Shown one piece after another: positions 22,701-29,544 of a stretch of 44,616 bases of DNA (position 1 is its first letter; each line of letters starts with the position of its first letter). The position numbers and the translations under genes are program-made. Under the pieces are notes generated by a model that did no database searches, was not told the origin of the DNA, and worked only from the letters and a program-made list of their open reading frames with translations. The DNA is from a virus, in the IMG/VR virus record IMGVR_UViG_3300009431_000701, positions 1 through 44,616 of that record; one strand, 5' to 3'.

Positions 22701-23640
22701 GGGGGCGTTTGACGATGCTGATCCTTTGACTCTGTGGCGGTACTATGGGTTCTACAAGAACCATGCGAAGAAGCGCCAGGAGCGAATTAAACGGTTCAGT
22801 ACCGCAATGGGGAGATATCAGGAGCAGTATGACGAATTGGTAGATGACGGCCAAGTTGTTCATGAAGAGTCAATAGATGCCGCTCTGGAGCATATTGATA
22901 AGGATAGCGAAGCGGCGAAGAAGCTCCGGCGTCTCAGAGGCAACTACCGCCGATCTGTGACTCGTTTTCAGGAAAACTCAGTTGTCGATCAGAATATCAA
23001 ATCCCTCTCAGAATTCGCTGAGAGCCCCGTAGAATCGTCCATTAAGGAAGAGGTATACGAGACCCTAATTGATAAAGAAAAGGCAGAGATGCAATTCTAC
23101 GGCTTCTGTTGGCGTAATCCGCTGGATGTATGCGAGGACGCTGAAGGTTATACCTTCGAGCAGGCCAGAGACTTACCACAGAATAGAGAAGCTGGCTATC
23201 CGGTCGAGGGCCTCATCCATGAGGTTAAGGACAAAACTTCTGCGAAGGGCAATAAGTTCCGTGTCTTGAAGTTGGTAGATGCAAATTGGGAGATGGCGTT
23301 GGTGTATGTGTGGGCAGAAGAGAAAGAGCGATTCAAAGACGAATTCAAAGAGGGAAACATTGTGAGGTTGAGGATTTTGCCGCCCTGGTACAAGTTCAAT
23401 CATTTCCAGCTTCTGTCGTTTCCTGCTTACTTAGGTCGCAAAGTGCCTCCCCCCGAATCGGATTTTCGTGTGGTTGTGTTGTATCGGGAAGAGGCAGAAT
23501 TGCCAACTGAATTGGTGACTGTCGAAGAAGATGAAAGTCCGGTTACTCTCAATATAATGAAACAGTCAGGATTTAGGAGCGATGATGTCCGACAACAAGC
23601 CGACGAACTGTACCGAGAAGTCAGCGAGTACTTTAACTGA
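19762..23640 (+). CDS. dnaE: DNA polymerase III alpha subunit (DnaE), C-terminal part, with intein
   Basis: A 1292-residue precursor with all three polymerase aspartates: D90 and D92 in PDIDMDF and D250 in VKFDLLA. It continues through the fingers, the QSSRQLWLKAHFPLEFYCTML region, helix-hairpin-helix segments, and an OB fold near the end (EGLIHEVKDKTSAKGNKFRV). Intein 2 interrupts the YGVMxYQEQ motif. The first 88 residues look like a decayed second copy of what the N-part gene already contains (RDRLKYEL, YFL, WAK, LVPYLLGL) but lack GPGRGSA. Spliced length is about 895 residues. No ribosome site precedes ATG 19762. The protein must pair with the N-part encoded 7 kb upstream. Confidence 0.92.
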   Translation: MTKKEELLKRCVKRLQSLGHVNDGRYRDRLKYELIEIDVQEKYEYFLGHFHKKTHWAKNDHNLLVPYLLGLCPDFDIEQEPGSVMGEYPDIDMDFLVCVRDYLRNEWAPKEFGKDNVAHIGTYQTYVLKQALIDMARVFGLDRDEIQVITKQFATKDNEGDLLTWEKAQELYPAFKKWCQKYPEAADAAHKLQGRIRNMSQHAGGFIISSKPLKGFAPLVRNKKDDSLMTAWPEGQTSQDLMQVGLVKFDLLASEMQEQIVDCIGLVLERHGLEGICTVPGGPTWSDDSYLDDMKAIKMADRSDLRFIFQFDSDGIRRLVKSGGVDRFQDLEAYSALYRPGPLNNKVHDVYCRRKKGLEEYEIHPVLQKYLAKTYGVMCIHEDTLISLADGRQMPIKRVRRGDMVHSVNLVDKVVGHKECHGCGPTRVSDGLKMTLSNGYSVVLTSDHKVLTYEGMKPVGQLDENDLIAAPAILPHCSNTDLPDISWLGDWRDAAYLFGQLVGDGNFGTGSTLCTGTKRNHDIVVRWIKGRFPKLFLHEYFHCRSWYVGISCSDLLNRDGYGNRKTKWHKLLEDMCLKKSCKEKFVPDAILSATDDIRAAFLSGLVDSDGCLFVSGKRNQICFFTSASERLLHGIRQLLAGFGIVSAQRKNRIYVNDTEKFSDVVGEFLVVKKFEGRLTNGGHSSFVPKWAIREKCQFSGVSQRQFCKEHKVSRGVMRTVRNLVTHNVANRCGVDCGDLRYYPVKRLEVVKDQRFYGMSVADYHNLVANGIVVSNCYQEQIMQILHAVGKVPLRDAYDVVKAISKKKIEKFAKYKETFIGNAQVVLGISQEEALKFWKQIEEFANYGFNKAHSCAYTHQSSRQLWLKAHFPLEFYCTMLNHVRGDVKRSLHEKIRDCKRNSELHGVKVNPVNINRSCMNFCIPDGEDEVYFGFSNIKFVGEDAGSRIVDLREEDGDFESFRDFLDRFGTDARVVQSLVALGAFDDADPLTLWRYYGFYKNHAKKRQERIKRFSTAMGRYQEQYDELVDDGQVVHEESIDAALEHIDKDSEAAKKLRRLRGNYRRSVTRFQENSVVDQNIKSLSEFAESPVESSIKEEVYETLIDKEKAEMQFYGFCWRNPLDVCEDAEGYTFEQARDLPQNREAGYPVEGLIHEVKDKTSAKGNKFRVLKLVDANWEMALVYVWAEEKERFKDEFKEGNIVRLRILPPWYKFNHFQLLSFPAYLGRKVPPPESDFRVVVLYREEAELPTELVTVEEDESPVTLNIMKQSGFRSDDVRQQADELYREVSEYFN
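20896..22086 (+). other. Intein 2 (397 aa, LAGLIDADG type) in DnaE C-part
   Basis: Runs from Cys379 (CIHEDTLISLADGRQMPIKR) to Asn775, followed by extein Cys776. Block B is SVVLTSDHKVLT; the end is VADYHNLVANGIVVSN. The two endonuclease motifs are LFGQLVGDG and LSGLVDSDG. As in intein 1 the junction is SN/C. The insertion point is the conserved GVM-YQEQ motif, where loss of the intein is hard without exact excision. Confidence 0.94.
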
Positions 23641-24133
23641 TGAGGAGCGTGAAGCACTGAAAGACTTGGTGATTGACGAATCCAACTTCGATCAGTATTT
23701 CTTCGATGCCCGAAGGAACAAGCCAAAGCCTGGGCAAGTTCTAGCTTGTTATGAAGCGAACGCCGAGTTCGTGGATGGGAATCTCAAGCGTGATACCATC
23801 CATTTGTTGATGACAAGTAACAAGGGTGGTGAAGCGTCGGTAAGATTGGTACAGAAGTTGGGTGGGGGTACGCCCACATCGTCCATGACAGTTGTTAAGG
23901 AGATGATGCAAGACCTATTATCCGGCATGAGTTCGGACGAGGTTGCTGAGAAGCCCTATTCTTTCCAATGTCAGTTCTTCTACTATACCTGGCGTGAATG
24001 TATGCCTAAAGGCGATCCTCACTGGTGGAGCACTGCGCTTGTAGACGTGTCTCGATTGGACGAACAGCTAGATCGGCTATTCCCAGAGGAGAAAGAAGAA
24101 GATGAACGACCCGCTGCTGGAATGGCTGAATGA
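23585..24133 (+). CDS. Unknown protein (182 aa)
   Basis: ATG 23585 sits 5 bases after TAGGAG; it overlaps the end of dnaE by 56 bases and is probably coupled to it. Begins with a polar tail, then LTDEEREALKDLVIDESNF, and ends with an acidic segment (FPEEKEEDE). There are aromatic-rich stretches (FQCQFFYYTWREC, DPHWW). No family recognised; its overlap with the polymerase gene suggests a replication-related role, but this is weak evidence. Confidence 0.65.
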   Translation: MSDNKPTNCTEKSASTLTDEEREALKDLVIDESNFDQYFFDARRNKPKPGQVLACYEANAEFVDGNLKRDTIHLLMTSNKGGEASVRLVQKLGGGTPTSSMTVVKEMMQDLLSGMSSDEVAEKPYSFQCQFFYYTWRECMPKGDPHWWSTALVDVSRLDEQLDRLFPEEKEEDERPAAGMAE

Positions 24134-24359
24134 GGTTGAAGAAAAGGAGCAAAAAGGACTGCTCACTTTCCGTGAAGCCCCGTTTGGTTGTTTGAAGCTC
24201 ACTAGCGGCAAACATGAAGGCCGTGTAGTTGTCAAAACTCACCCAATGGGCGAAGTGGATGGCGAAAAAGTCACTTGGTTTGCAAAGCAGCTTACATGGA
24301 TTCGTGTGCGGGATATAGCCGAATGCACATGTAAACGGGTTTCGTGGGGCGAAAATTAA
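24102..24359 (+). CDS. Small unknown protein (85 aa)
   Basis: Starts at ATG 24102, overlapping the previous gene by 32 bases, with GAGGAGAAAG upstream as ribosome site. Acidic helical start (LLEWLNEVEEKEQKG) followed by a probable beta-rich part (GRVVVKTHPMG). No family recognised. Confidence 0.6.
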   Translation: MNDPLLEWLNEVEEKEQKGLLTFREAPFGCLKLTSGKHEGRVVVKTHPMGEVDGEKVTWFAKQLTWIRVRDIAECTCKRVSWGEN

Positions 24360-24376
24360 CAATCGGTACGCTAGAT

Positions 24377-24964
24377 ATGTGTACTATGAGCGATACACAC
24401 GATGAACTGGCCCATTTTCAGTCGCTGTGGGATGCAGCACTGGAAAAAATGGAAATGGAACCTATCCATCCTCAACAAGAGAAACCTGCGCAAGAAGTTC
24501 CTGCCGTTGAGTTGATTCAAGAGCGCCGAGAATCCTCTGAGCAACAGTTGGACCTTCGTGATATGCTCATCCTGTCAGAGGATATCGATAGAGTGTTTCA
24601 CCCGGAGCGATATGAAGAAGTAGCTTTTAATGATAAGTCCACATACGACCAGAAAGTAGCTTCCGATATCGTGATGAAGCAAGCCGCTAGCCCGAACCCG
24701 ATTCGAGGCGGTACAGCCGGTAGATCAGACCAGGAGCCCGCCGTTACTCCTAATTTCATGGATAGTGATGCGCTCCGTGAACTAAGCGATGTGAAGATGA
24801 AAGTCGAGGAACTAGAACGCAAGGTTCATGCTGCTGAAATACAAGGTCAGCAAAAACAAGAAAATAGTTTCAATAAACAGCTATCAAATCTCCGATCTAA
24901 GGTAGAGGAACTGAGCGATAAGCTCCTTCCGCATCGTTTAATGGGTGCGGATGCTGAAAGTTAA
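24377..24964 (+). CDS. Unknown protein with C-terminal coiled coil
   Basis: The start is ATG 24377 or ATG 24386; neither has a ribosome site, and GTG 24344 would overlap the previous gene. The N-terminal half is acidic and Pro/Gln-rich, the C-terminal third is a coiled coil (VKMKVEELERKVHAAEI, then LSNLRSKVEELSDKL). Probably oligomeric. No family recognised. Confidence 0.6.
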   Translation: MCTMSDTHDELAHFQSLWDAALEKMEMEPIHPQQEKPAQEVPAVELIQERRESSEQQLDLRDMLILSEDIDRVFHPERYEEVAFNDKSTYDQKVASDIVMKQAASPNPIRGGTAGRSDQEPAVTPNFMDSDALRELSDVKMKVEELERKVHAAEIQGQQKQENSFNKQLSNLRSKVEELSDKLLPHRLMGADAES

Positions 24965-24988
24965 TCACTGTCTTAGAGGAGATATCTC

Positions 24989-25525
24989 ATGCCAGTCACA
25001 CATGTTAAAGCTGCGCCGCAGGTGCGCCAGCTATTGACTCAGATCAAAGAGAAACATCATTCCCATCTTGACGAAGCCTTGGTCGCTGTAGAGTTCGTCG
25101 ATTCTAAGCCCTATGTCAAAGATCGCTTGAATCTTGGCCGGGTAACGAAGTTCAGCAAGGCGACACAACTGTGGTTCCCAGATAATGCCAAATACGATTT
25201 CCTCATCAGTCTTTGTGCTGATGTGTGGTTTGGCATCCTGAACGAGCAACAGCGGGAGGCACTGCTTGATCTTCACCTCACTCGTTGCCAGGTGGAGTAT
25301 GAACCTAACTCGGTTGTTGTCAATGGGAAGAAGCAAGTTGTAAAAGATGAGTGGGGCCGAGTAGAGTACACTGACCAGGTCAAAACGGATGACGCAGGAT
25401 TGCCCATCTGGAAGGTGTCTCGACTTGATATGGCTGTGGTCGCTGAGAGTGTTAAGCGGTACGGCATTTGGTTCCAAGATTTGTTGGATTTGAAGAATGC
25501 GATGGATTCGCACGTAGAGGGATGA
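24989..25525 (+). CDS. Putative phage metallopeptidase-family protein with degenerate active site
   Basis: The middle of this 178-residue protein matches the putative phage metallopeptidase family: a strand with VAVEFVDSKP, then KFSKATQLWF, DFLISLCADVWFGI, and NEQQREALLDLHLT. In the family the last segment continues into a zinc-binding HELxH; here it reads LDLHLTRCQ, so the glutamate and second histidine are missing. It is probably not an active peptidase. GAGGAGATATCTC precedes ATG 24989. Often such genes are phage accessory genes of unknown role. Confidence 0.6.
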   Translation: MPVTHVKAAPQVRQLLTQIKEKHHSHLDEALVAVEFVDSKPYVKDRLNLGRVTKFSKATQLWFPDNAKYDFLISLCADVWFGILNEQQREALLDLHLTRCQVEYEPNSVVVNGKKQVVKDEWGRVEYTDQVKTDDAGLPIWKVSRLDMAVVAESVKRYGIWFQDLLDLKNAMDSHVEG

Positions 25526-25543
25526 TCGCTGCATACATAAGAC

Positions 25544-26107
25544 ATGTACCAGCCCCAACCCATCCGTAAGCATTTGAGGCAGTTTGAGGAGTTGATTTCG
25601 TTAGCTGAACCTGGTCCACTTGCTGAGTTTGGAACTTTCGAGGGCGGCTCTGCCATTTAGTTGGCTGGCTTTGGGCGTGTTGTATACGCTTTTGATACGT
25701 TTGAAGGATTGCCTGCGAATACGCCCGAAACCCCTTATTACGAAGAACTTGATGGGAAGAATCCTCCTGGCAAATTTGTTCCCTGCCGAGGGCCAACGAT
25801 TGAGTTGTTAAGGGAATACCCAAATATCATTTGCGTGAAGGGGACATTCCAAGAAACTTTACCAAATCTTGATCCATCTGTGAAGTTTGCTTTTGTTTAT
25901 TTGGATTGTGATTGGTATTCCTCCTATCAGTTTGTGGTTCGTCATCTTCCTAAGCACTTGATTCCTGGGGCGGTGGCTTTGGTAGATGATTATGGGCTTT
26001 GCTTGGGTTGTACAAAAGCGATTGACGAAATGCAGGCAGAGGGCTTCGTTCGTTTTGATCGCAGGACACGTACATTGCGTTGGGATTGTAACGTGAGAGG
26101 AAAATGA
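25544..26107 (+). pseudogene. TylF-like SAM methyltransferase interrupted by an in-frame amber stop
   Basis: From ATG 25544 the frame reads LAEFGTFEGGSAI, meets TAG at 25658-25660, and continues in the same frame with LAGFGRVVYAFDTFEGLP to TGA at 26105-26107. The two parts together (187 residues) have the layout of TylF/macrocin O-methyltransferase-like proteins: the SAM-binding FGTFEGGS, AFDTFEGLP, VYLDCDWYSS and VALVDDYG. Only one base change separates TAG from TGG or CAG. It is a recent pseudogene, an error, or relies on suppression; many neighbouring genes end in TAG, so general recoding is unlikely. No ribosome site, but TACATA lies 4 bases before the ATG. Confidence 0.75.
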
Positions 26108-26108
26108 T

Positions 26109-26558
26109 ATGAATGAGAAGTCAGGTTTCATCGTAGCGGCTTTTGTCTGTTTGGTGAGCTTCTGTTTTGGTGGCTGGGTCGGCGCTATGTACGGCAATCT
26201 CGGCCTATCTGCGACGACTGCTATCTCTGGCGTTGCTAGCACGATCCAGCTAGATCAAGTCTATACCGTTAAGACCGTCCGGGTGATCGAGGGGCACGTT
26301 TTTGACGTTTACTTAGAAAACGGAAAGCGGTATCTTGTGGCTTTGCGACACGTCCCCGGCACTCCGCCCGAGGCGAAGGAAAAGGCGGTTAGGCGTCTAA
26401 ATACGCACCGAGAGAGGGAGAAGAAGCTCTTATTTGTCCCCCGTGATTGGGATGACTTGCGACAACGGTACGTCGGGGACATTTACTTGGACGAGCTTCC
26501 CAACTCGATGACTATGACCGATTGGCTGACCGCTAGAGCATTGGTTTACAGCCGTTAG
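26109..26558 (+). CDS. Membrane-anchored protein with SNase-like domain
   Basis: A 149-residue protein with one N-terminal transmembrane segment (residues 7-31, Gly-rich GGWVGAMYG), then a domain resembling the staphylococcal-nuclease OB fold: VKTVRVIEGHVFDVYL, NGKRYLVALRHV, GTPPEAKEKA. The catalytic Asp/Arg/Glu set of active nucleases is not conserved (GHVFDV instead of GDT), so it may bind rather than cut nucleic acid. GAGAGGAAA before the ATG is the ribosome site. It starts one base after the interrupted methyltransferase. Confidence 0.55.
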   Translation: MNEKSGFIVAAFVCLVSFCFGGWVGAMYGNLGLSATTAISGVASTIQLDQVYTVKTVRVIEGHVFDVYLENGKRYLVALRHVPGTPPEAKEKAVRRLNTHREREKKLLFVPRDWDDLRQRYVGDIYLDELPNSMTMTDWLTARALVYSR

Positions 26559-26573
26559 TCATTGGGGTTTCCG

Positions 26574-27710
26574 ATGTCCAACGACGACGACGATAATCTG
26601 GCAGACACCGCCACCTCCGCTGGTACAGCGGAGGTGGCGGTCGAGCCTGCGACCGACAGTGCCAAACTCCGGGCCTTTTTGGATGAAAGGCTCCAGGGCC
26701 AACCGGAGCCGAGTCGCCGGGCGGCCATCTTTGCGCACCCCCAGCCAGATTTGGACGCCATCGGGGCGATGATGGGCATTCGTTTTTTGTTGGATCACTT
26801 CTACCAACTTGATGCGGACTGTTTCGTTGATGGCGATGTGAGCCACCCACAGAACAAAGTAGCTGTACAGTTGCTTGATCCGCATTTTCTTTCGGCTGCT
26901 AAGTACTCCCCAGAGAAGTATTGTCTCTGTATCCTTGTGGACACGATACCAAGTCACGCAGGGGCAGGCAAGCATGATGTCCAATGGGACATTGTGATCG
27001 ACCACCACAAGGAGTTGCCAAACGATGATTTTGATGGGCATCTGATTCATCATCACAGCGGTAGTGCTGCGGGTATCGTCTATCAACTCTTATGCGAACA
27101 TGGTATGGAGTGGAGCGACGATAATGAATTGCATGTCAAGGTGGCGACGGCTATTTGGGCGGGCGTGATTACGGATACAGATTTCTGTACGAAAGCCGAT
27201 ACGGAAAGCCGGGATTTTGCTACTCAGCAGGCCATGTTTGATGTCGCAGACGCTGCGCATGTACGGAAGATCGTGCGATACAACTGGCCGATGTCGTGGG
27301 TCAGATTGTTGGGTCGGGCGATTACGGACCATGAGAACCACGATGGTTTGGCTGTTGTTGGTTTGGGCATCATCAAGTCGGATCAATATCATGCTTTGGC
27401 GGCCATTGCCGATCATATGTTGTCTTGGGGGGCGAATGTTCACACGGCGGTGGCGTTTGGCTTGATCGACCGTGAGTATGTATCTGGTTGTCTCAGAACG
27501 AATGACGACACGGTAGAAGTTCACACCCACTGTCGTATTTTGGCTGGCGAGCACGGTGAAGGGGGCGGAAAGTTGTTTTCTGGCCGGTACACTAAGCCGC
27601 TTGGCGCATTCGCCTTTGATGTCGACGAGGGCGATGAGATGTTGGAACGCTTCTGGGAACTCCAGAAGGAACGTGAAATCAGTAAGATTCTCAAGGTGCT
27701 GAGTAAGTAG
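26574..27710 (+). CDS. DHH family phosphoesterase (NrnA/RecJ-like)
   Basis: A 378-residue DHH phosphoesterase. Metal-binding motifs are complete: HPQPDLDAIGAMMG, CILVDTIP, and the eponymous VIDHHKEL, then WAGVITDTDF. The C-terminal DHHA1-like part ends with GEGGGKLFSGRYTKPLGAF, matching the substrate-gripping GGG/H segment. Relatives degrade short oligoribonucleotides or pAp (NrnA) or act as single-strand exonuclease. ATG 26574 is preferred over TTG 26562 because GGGGT lies 5 bases ahead. It could recycle nucleotides from degraded host RNA or DNA. Confidence 0.85.
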   Translation: MSNDDDDNLADTATSAGTAEVAVEPATDSAKLRAFLDERLQGQPEPSRRAAIFAHPQPDLDAIGAMMGIRFLLDHFYQLDADCFVDGDVSHPQNKVAVQLLDPHFLSAAKYSPEKYCLCILVDTIPSHAGAGKHDVQWDIVIDHHKELPNDDFDGHLIHHHSGSAAGIVYQLLCEHGMEWSDDNELHVKVATAIWAGVITDTDFCTKADTESRDFATQQAMFDVADAAHVRKIVRYNWPMSWVRLLGRAITDHENHDGLAVVGLGIIKSDQYHALAAIADHMLSWGANVHTAVAFGLIDREYVSGCLRTNDDTVEVHTHCRILAGEHGEGGGKLFSGRYTKPLGAFAFDVDEGDEMLERFWELQKEREISKILKVLSK

Positions 27711-27740
27711 TATCTCGCATCGTTCATACTATAATACGGT

Positions 27741-28073
27741 ATGAGCGTCAAGCTATATTTACTCTTCTGTTCGCACTGCTCTTTCAAGAAGCTGACCGAC
27801 GGTTCTGACTTGGCCAATCTGGTAGAGGTCAAGACGTGCAAGGACTGTGGCGGCTCCCGCCAATTCAAATGCCCACACTGTGGGTACCTTATCCGTGCAA
27901 GCAAGGCTCTACAAGCCACTCAGGATGAGTCTGCGCTACATATCCAGAAATTGCGTGAAGAGAAAAAGGCGGAGGATGAACAGCGCAAGAAAGAGTTGCG
28001 TCAAATAGCTCGGCAGCGTCGGCAAAGCGATGATAAGGGTGATAAGAGCGATAAGAGCAACACTGTACTATGA
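27741..28073 (+). CDS. Zinc-ribbon protein (110 aa)
   Basis: Three CxxC pairs are visible: CSHC (residues 10-13), CKDC and CPHC, consistent with a zinc ribbon plus an extra half. A charged helix (LREEKKAEDEQRKKELRQ) and a Lys/Asp/Ser tail follow. A perfect TATAAT lies 5 bases before the ATG and no ribosome site exists, so the mRNA may be leaderless. Its stop overlaps the next start (ATGA). Confidence 0.7.
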   Translation: MSVKLYLLFCSHCSFKKLTDGSDLANLVEVKTCKDCGGSRQFKCPHCGYLIRASKALQATQDESALHIQKLREEKKAEDEQRKKELRQIARQRRQSDDKGDKSDKSNTVL

Positions 28074-29275
28074 AAAGACGAATTGTTCCGGGAGCCGTTT
28101 ACAATCCGGGTGATAACAGACAGATAAGCGATGAAGAGCCTATTGCGGATGTTCAGTTCAATATTCACAAGTTCACGAATCGCCCACGACCCGATAAGGC
28201 ACAGGTAGTCATCATACCGGCCTTCTCTGAGTTTGGTTGTGAGACGTTAATTCCACTGTATTGCATACCCTATCTCTTGCGTGGCCAGTATCAAGGCCGT
28301 TACTCAATTGTAATGGGCTGGTATGGCAGGGAGTTTCTCTATCGTCATCTGGTTGACGAGTTCTGGGAGCTTAAAGAGGAGTATCAGTATCTCCGGGAGT
28401 ATTGTCGGGCCTTTCATCATCATTCTCAGAATCTAAAAAAGGTTCAAGCGAAGGCGAGAGAAGTGGGGCATGTTGTTCCCGATAATGACGTGGCGAACGT
28501 CTGCTGCTATCCCCGAGTCTTGTCTTGTCCGAGGAAAGCAGGAGAGGATATTTGCCAGGGTCGGGTTTCCCAATTTCGTGACTTCCAGCAATGTCAGAAG
28601 TGTGGAGTTAGCTTACCGGCTGAAGGACTCTTTAATGATTGCGTAGCGGGCAGGAAAGGCGCTGTGTGGTTGCCATCGCCCAGTTCCGAAAAGTTGGAAA
28701 AGGCCCGTGCGGAACTACCTCCTAAATCAGTAGGCATTACGGCTAGGGGCAGGACGTGTTACGGCCGCAACCTCACACCTTCATTCTACGAGCGTTTGAT
28801 CTGGTTGTTGGAAGATATGGGGTACAATCCGGTTTGGCTGGGCGAGAAGGTGACAACGTTGCCATGTCCTTGTCCACGCATCTTTGACTATAGCCGCCGA
28901 GCGAGTGTGCGGGATTTGGAACAAACGCTCGCCTACGTGGCGAATATGGAGTGTACGATCCAATTCTGGACAGCTTCTACTCGTCTGGCAGGCGCTGTTG
29001 GCACGCCTTTCATTCTCTTCGAGTCGCCGGACCAAATATGGGGTAATGGCCAAGAAGGTATGAGGTTACATCTTACCAGCAGAGGGCCTAAGAAACTTGT
29101 CATAGCACATTATCGCAACGTGGTGGAAGATAACACCAAGGCTTTGAAGCTGGCGGAAACTGCGATCCGTGATGTTGGTGAGGGTGATTATTCCACGATA
29201 GTAGGTATGGCTGAGAATGAACAGGCCGTGAGAAATATGATGTGGGCGAAGAGGGATAAGATTACTTGGTTTTAA
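28070..29275 (+). CDS. Glycosyltransferase-like protein, GT-B fold (401 aa)
   Basis: The N-terminal half has IIPAFSEFGCETLIPLY and IVMGWYGREFLYRH; the C-terminal half has the sugar-nucleotide-binding layout of GT-B enzymes such as ADP-heptose transferases: KSVGITARGRTCYGRN, YNPVWLGEKVT, then QFWTASTRLAGAVGTPFILF where a GT9 enzyme has its conserved last helix. A cysteine-rich insert (CCYPRVLSCPRKAGEDIC, QKCGVS) may bind zinc. The related protein at 29545 has the same N-terminal pattern. ATGA overlap with the previous gene. Substrate unknown; catalytic activity not certain. Confidence 0.6.
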   Translation: MKRRIVPGAVYNPGDNRQISDEEPIADVQFNIHKFTNRPRPDKAQVVIIPAFSEFGCETLIPLYCIPYLLRGQYQGRYSIVMGWYGREFLYRHLVDEFWELKEEYQYLREYCRAFHHHSQNLKKVQAKAREVGHVVPDNDVANVCCYPRVLSCPRKAGEDICQGRVSQFRDFQQCQKCGVSLPAEGLFNDCVAGRKGAVWLPSPSSEKLEKARAELPPKSVGITARGRTCYGRNLTPSFYERLIWLLEDMGYNPVWLGEKVTTLPCPCPRIFDYSRRASVRDLEQTLAYVANMECTIQFWTASTRLAGAVGTPFILFESPDQIWGNGQEGMRLHLTSRGPKKLVIAHYRNVVEDNTKALKLAETAIRDVGEGDYSTIVGMAENEQAVRNMMWAKRDKITWF

Positions 29276-29277
29276 GA

Positions 29278-29535
29278 ATGGTTAATGAGAAATGGCTTGA
29301 GGAGGCTCAAGAACTTCTCCTTCATTTGGACGACGTAGACAGACGGCAGCCAACAGCAAGGGATTTGATTTGCCATCGCTTGCCTGGTGAAGTTACGTGT
29401 AAGGGGTGTGACGAACTTGCCAGTTTTTCTTGCCGGGACGCAGACGATTATTGGTTCGAGTATTATTGCTCAGAACATGCCCCGAAGAGAGCTACGTGCT
29501 TTGTCAAGGAAGAATTTCGCCATCGATTCAAATAG
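29278..29535 (+). CDS. Small cysteine-rich, probably zinc-binding protein (85 aa)
   Basis: ATG 29278 follows the previous stop by two bases; TTG 29266 would overlap it. The second half has CKGC, SFSC and YYCSEH, a zinc-knuckle pattern. The N-terminal part is helical. No family recognised. Lies between two glycosyltransferase-like genes. Confidence 0.6.
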   Translation: MVNEKWLEEAQELLLHLDDVDRRQPTARDLICHRLPGEVTCKGCDELASFSCRDADDYWFEYYCSEHAPKRATCFVKEEFRHRFK

Positions 29536-29544
29536 TGGAGAGTC

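Noticed and set aside
25658-25660. Genome-wide recoding of TAG as an amino acid
   Set aside because: Several clear genes end in TAG (for example at 1025, 27710, 42507 and the - strand gene at 19311), and no other in-frame TAG was found in identified genes.
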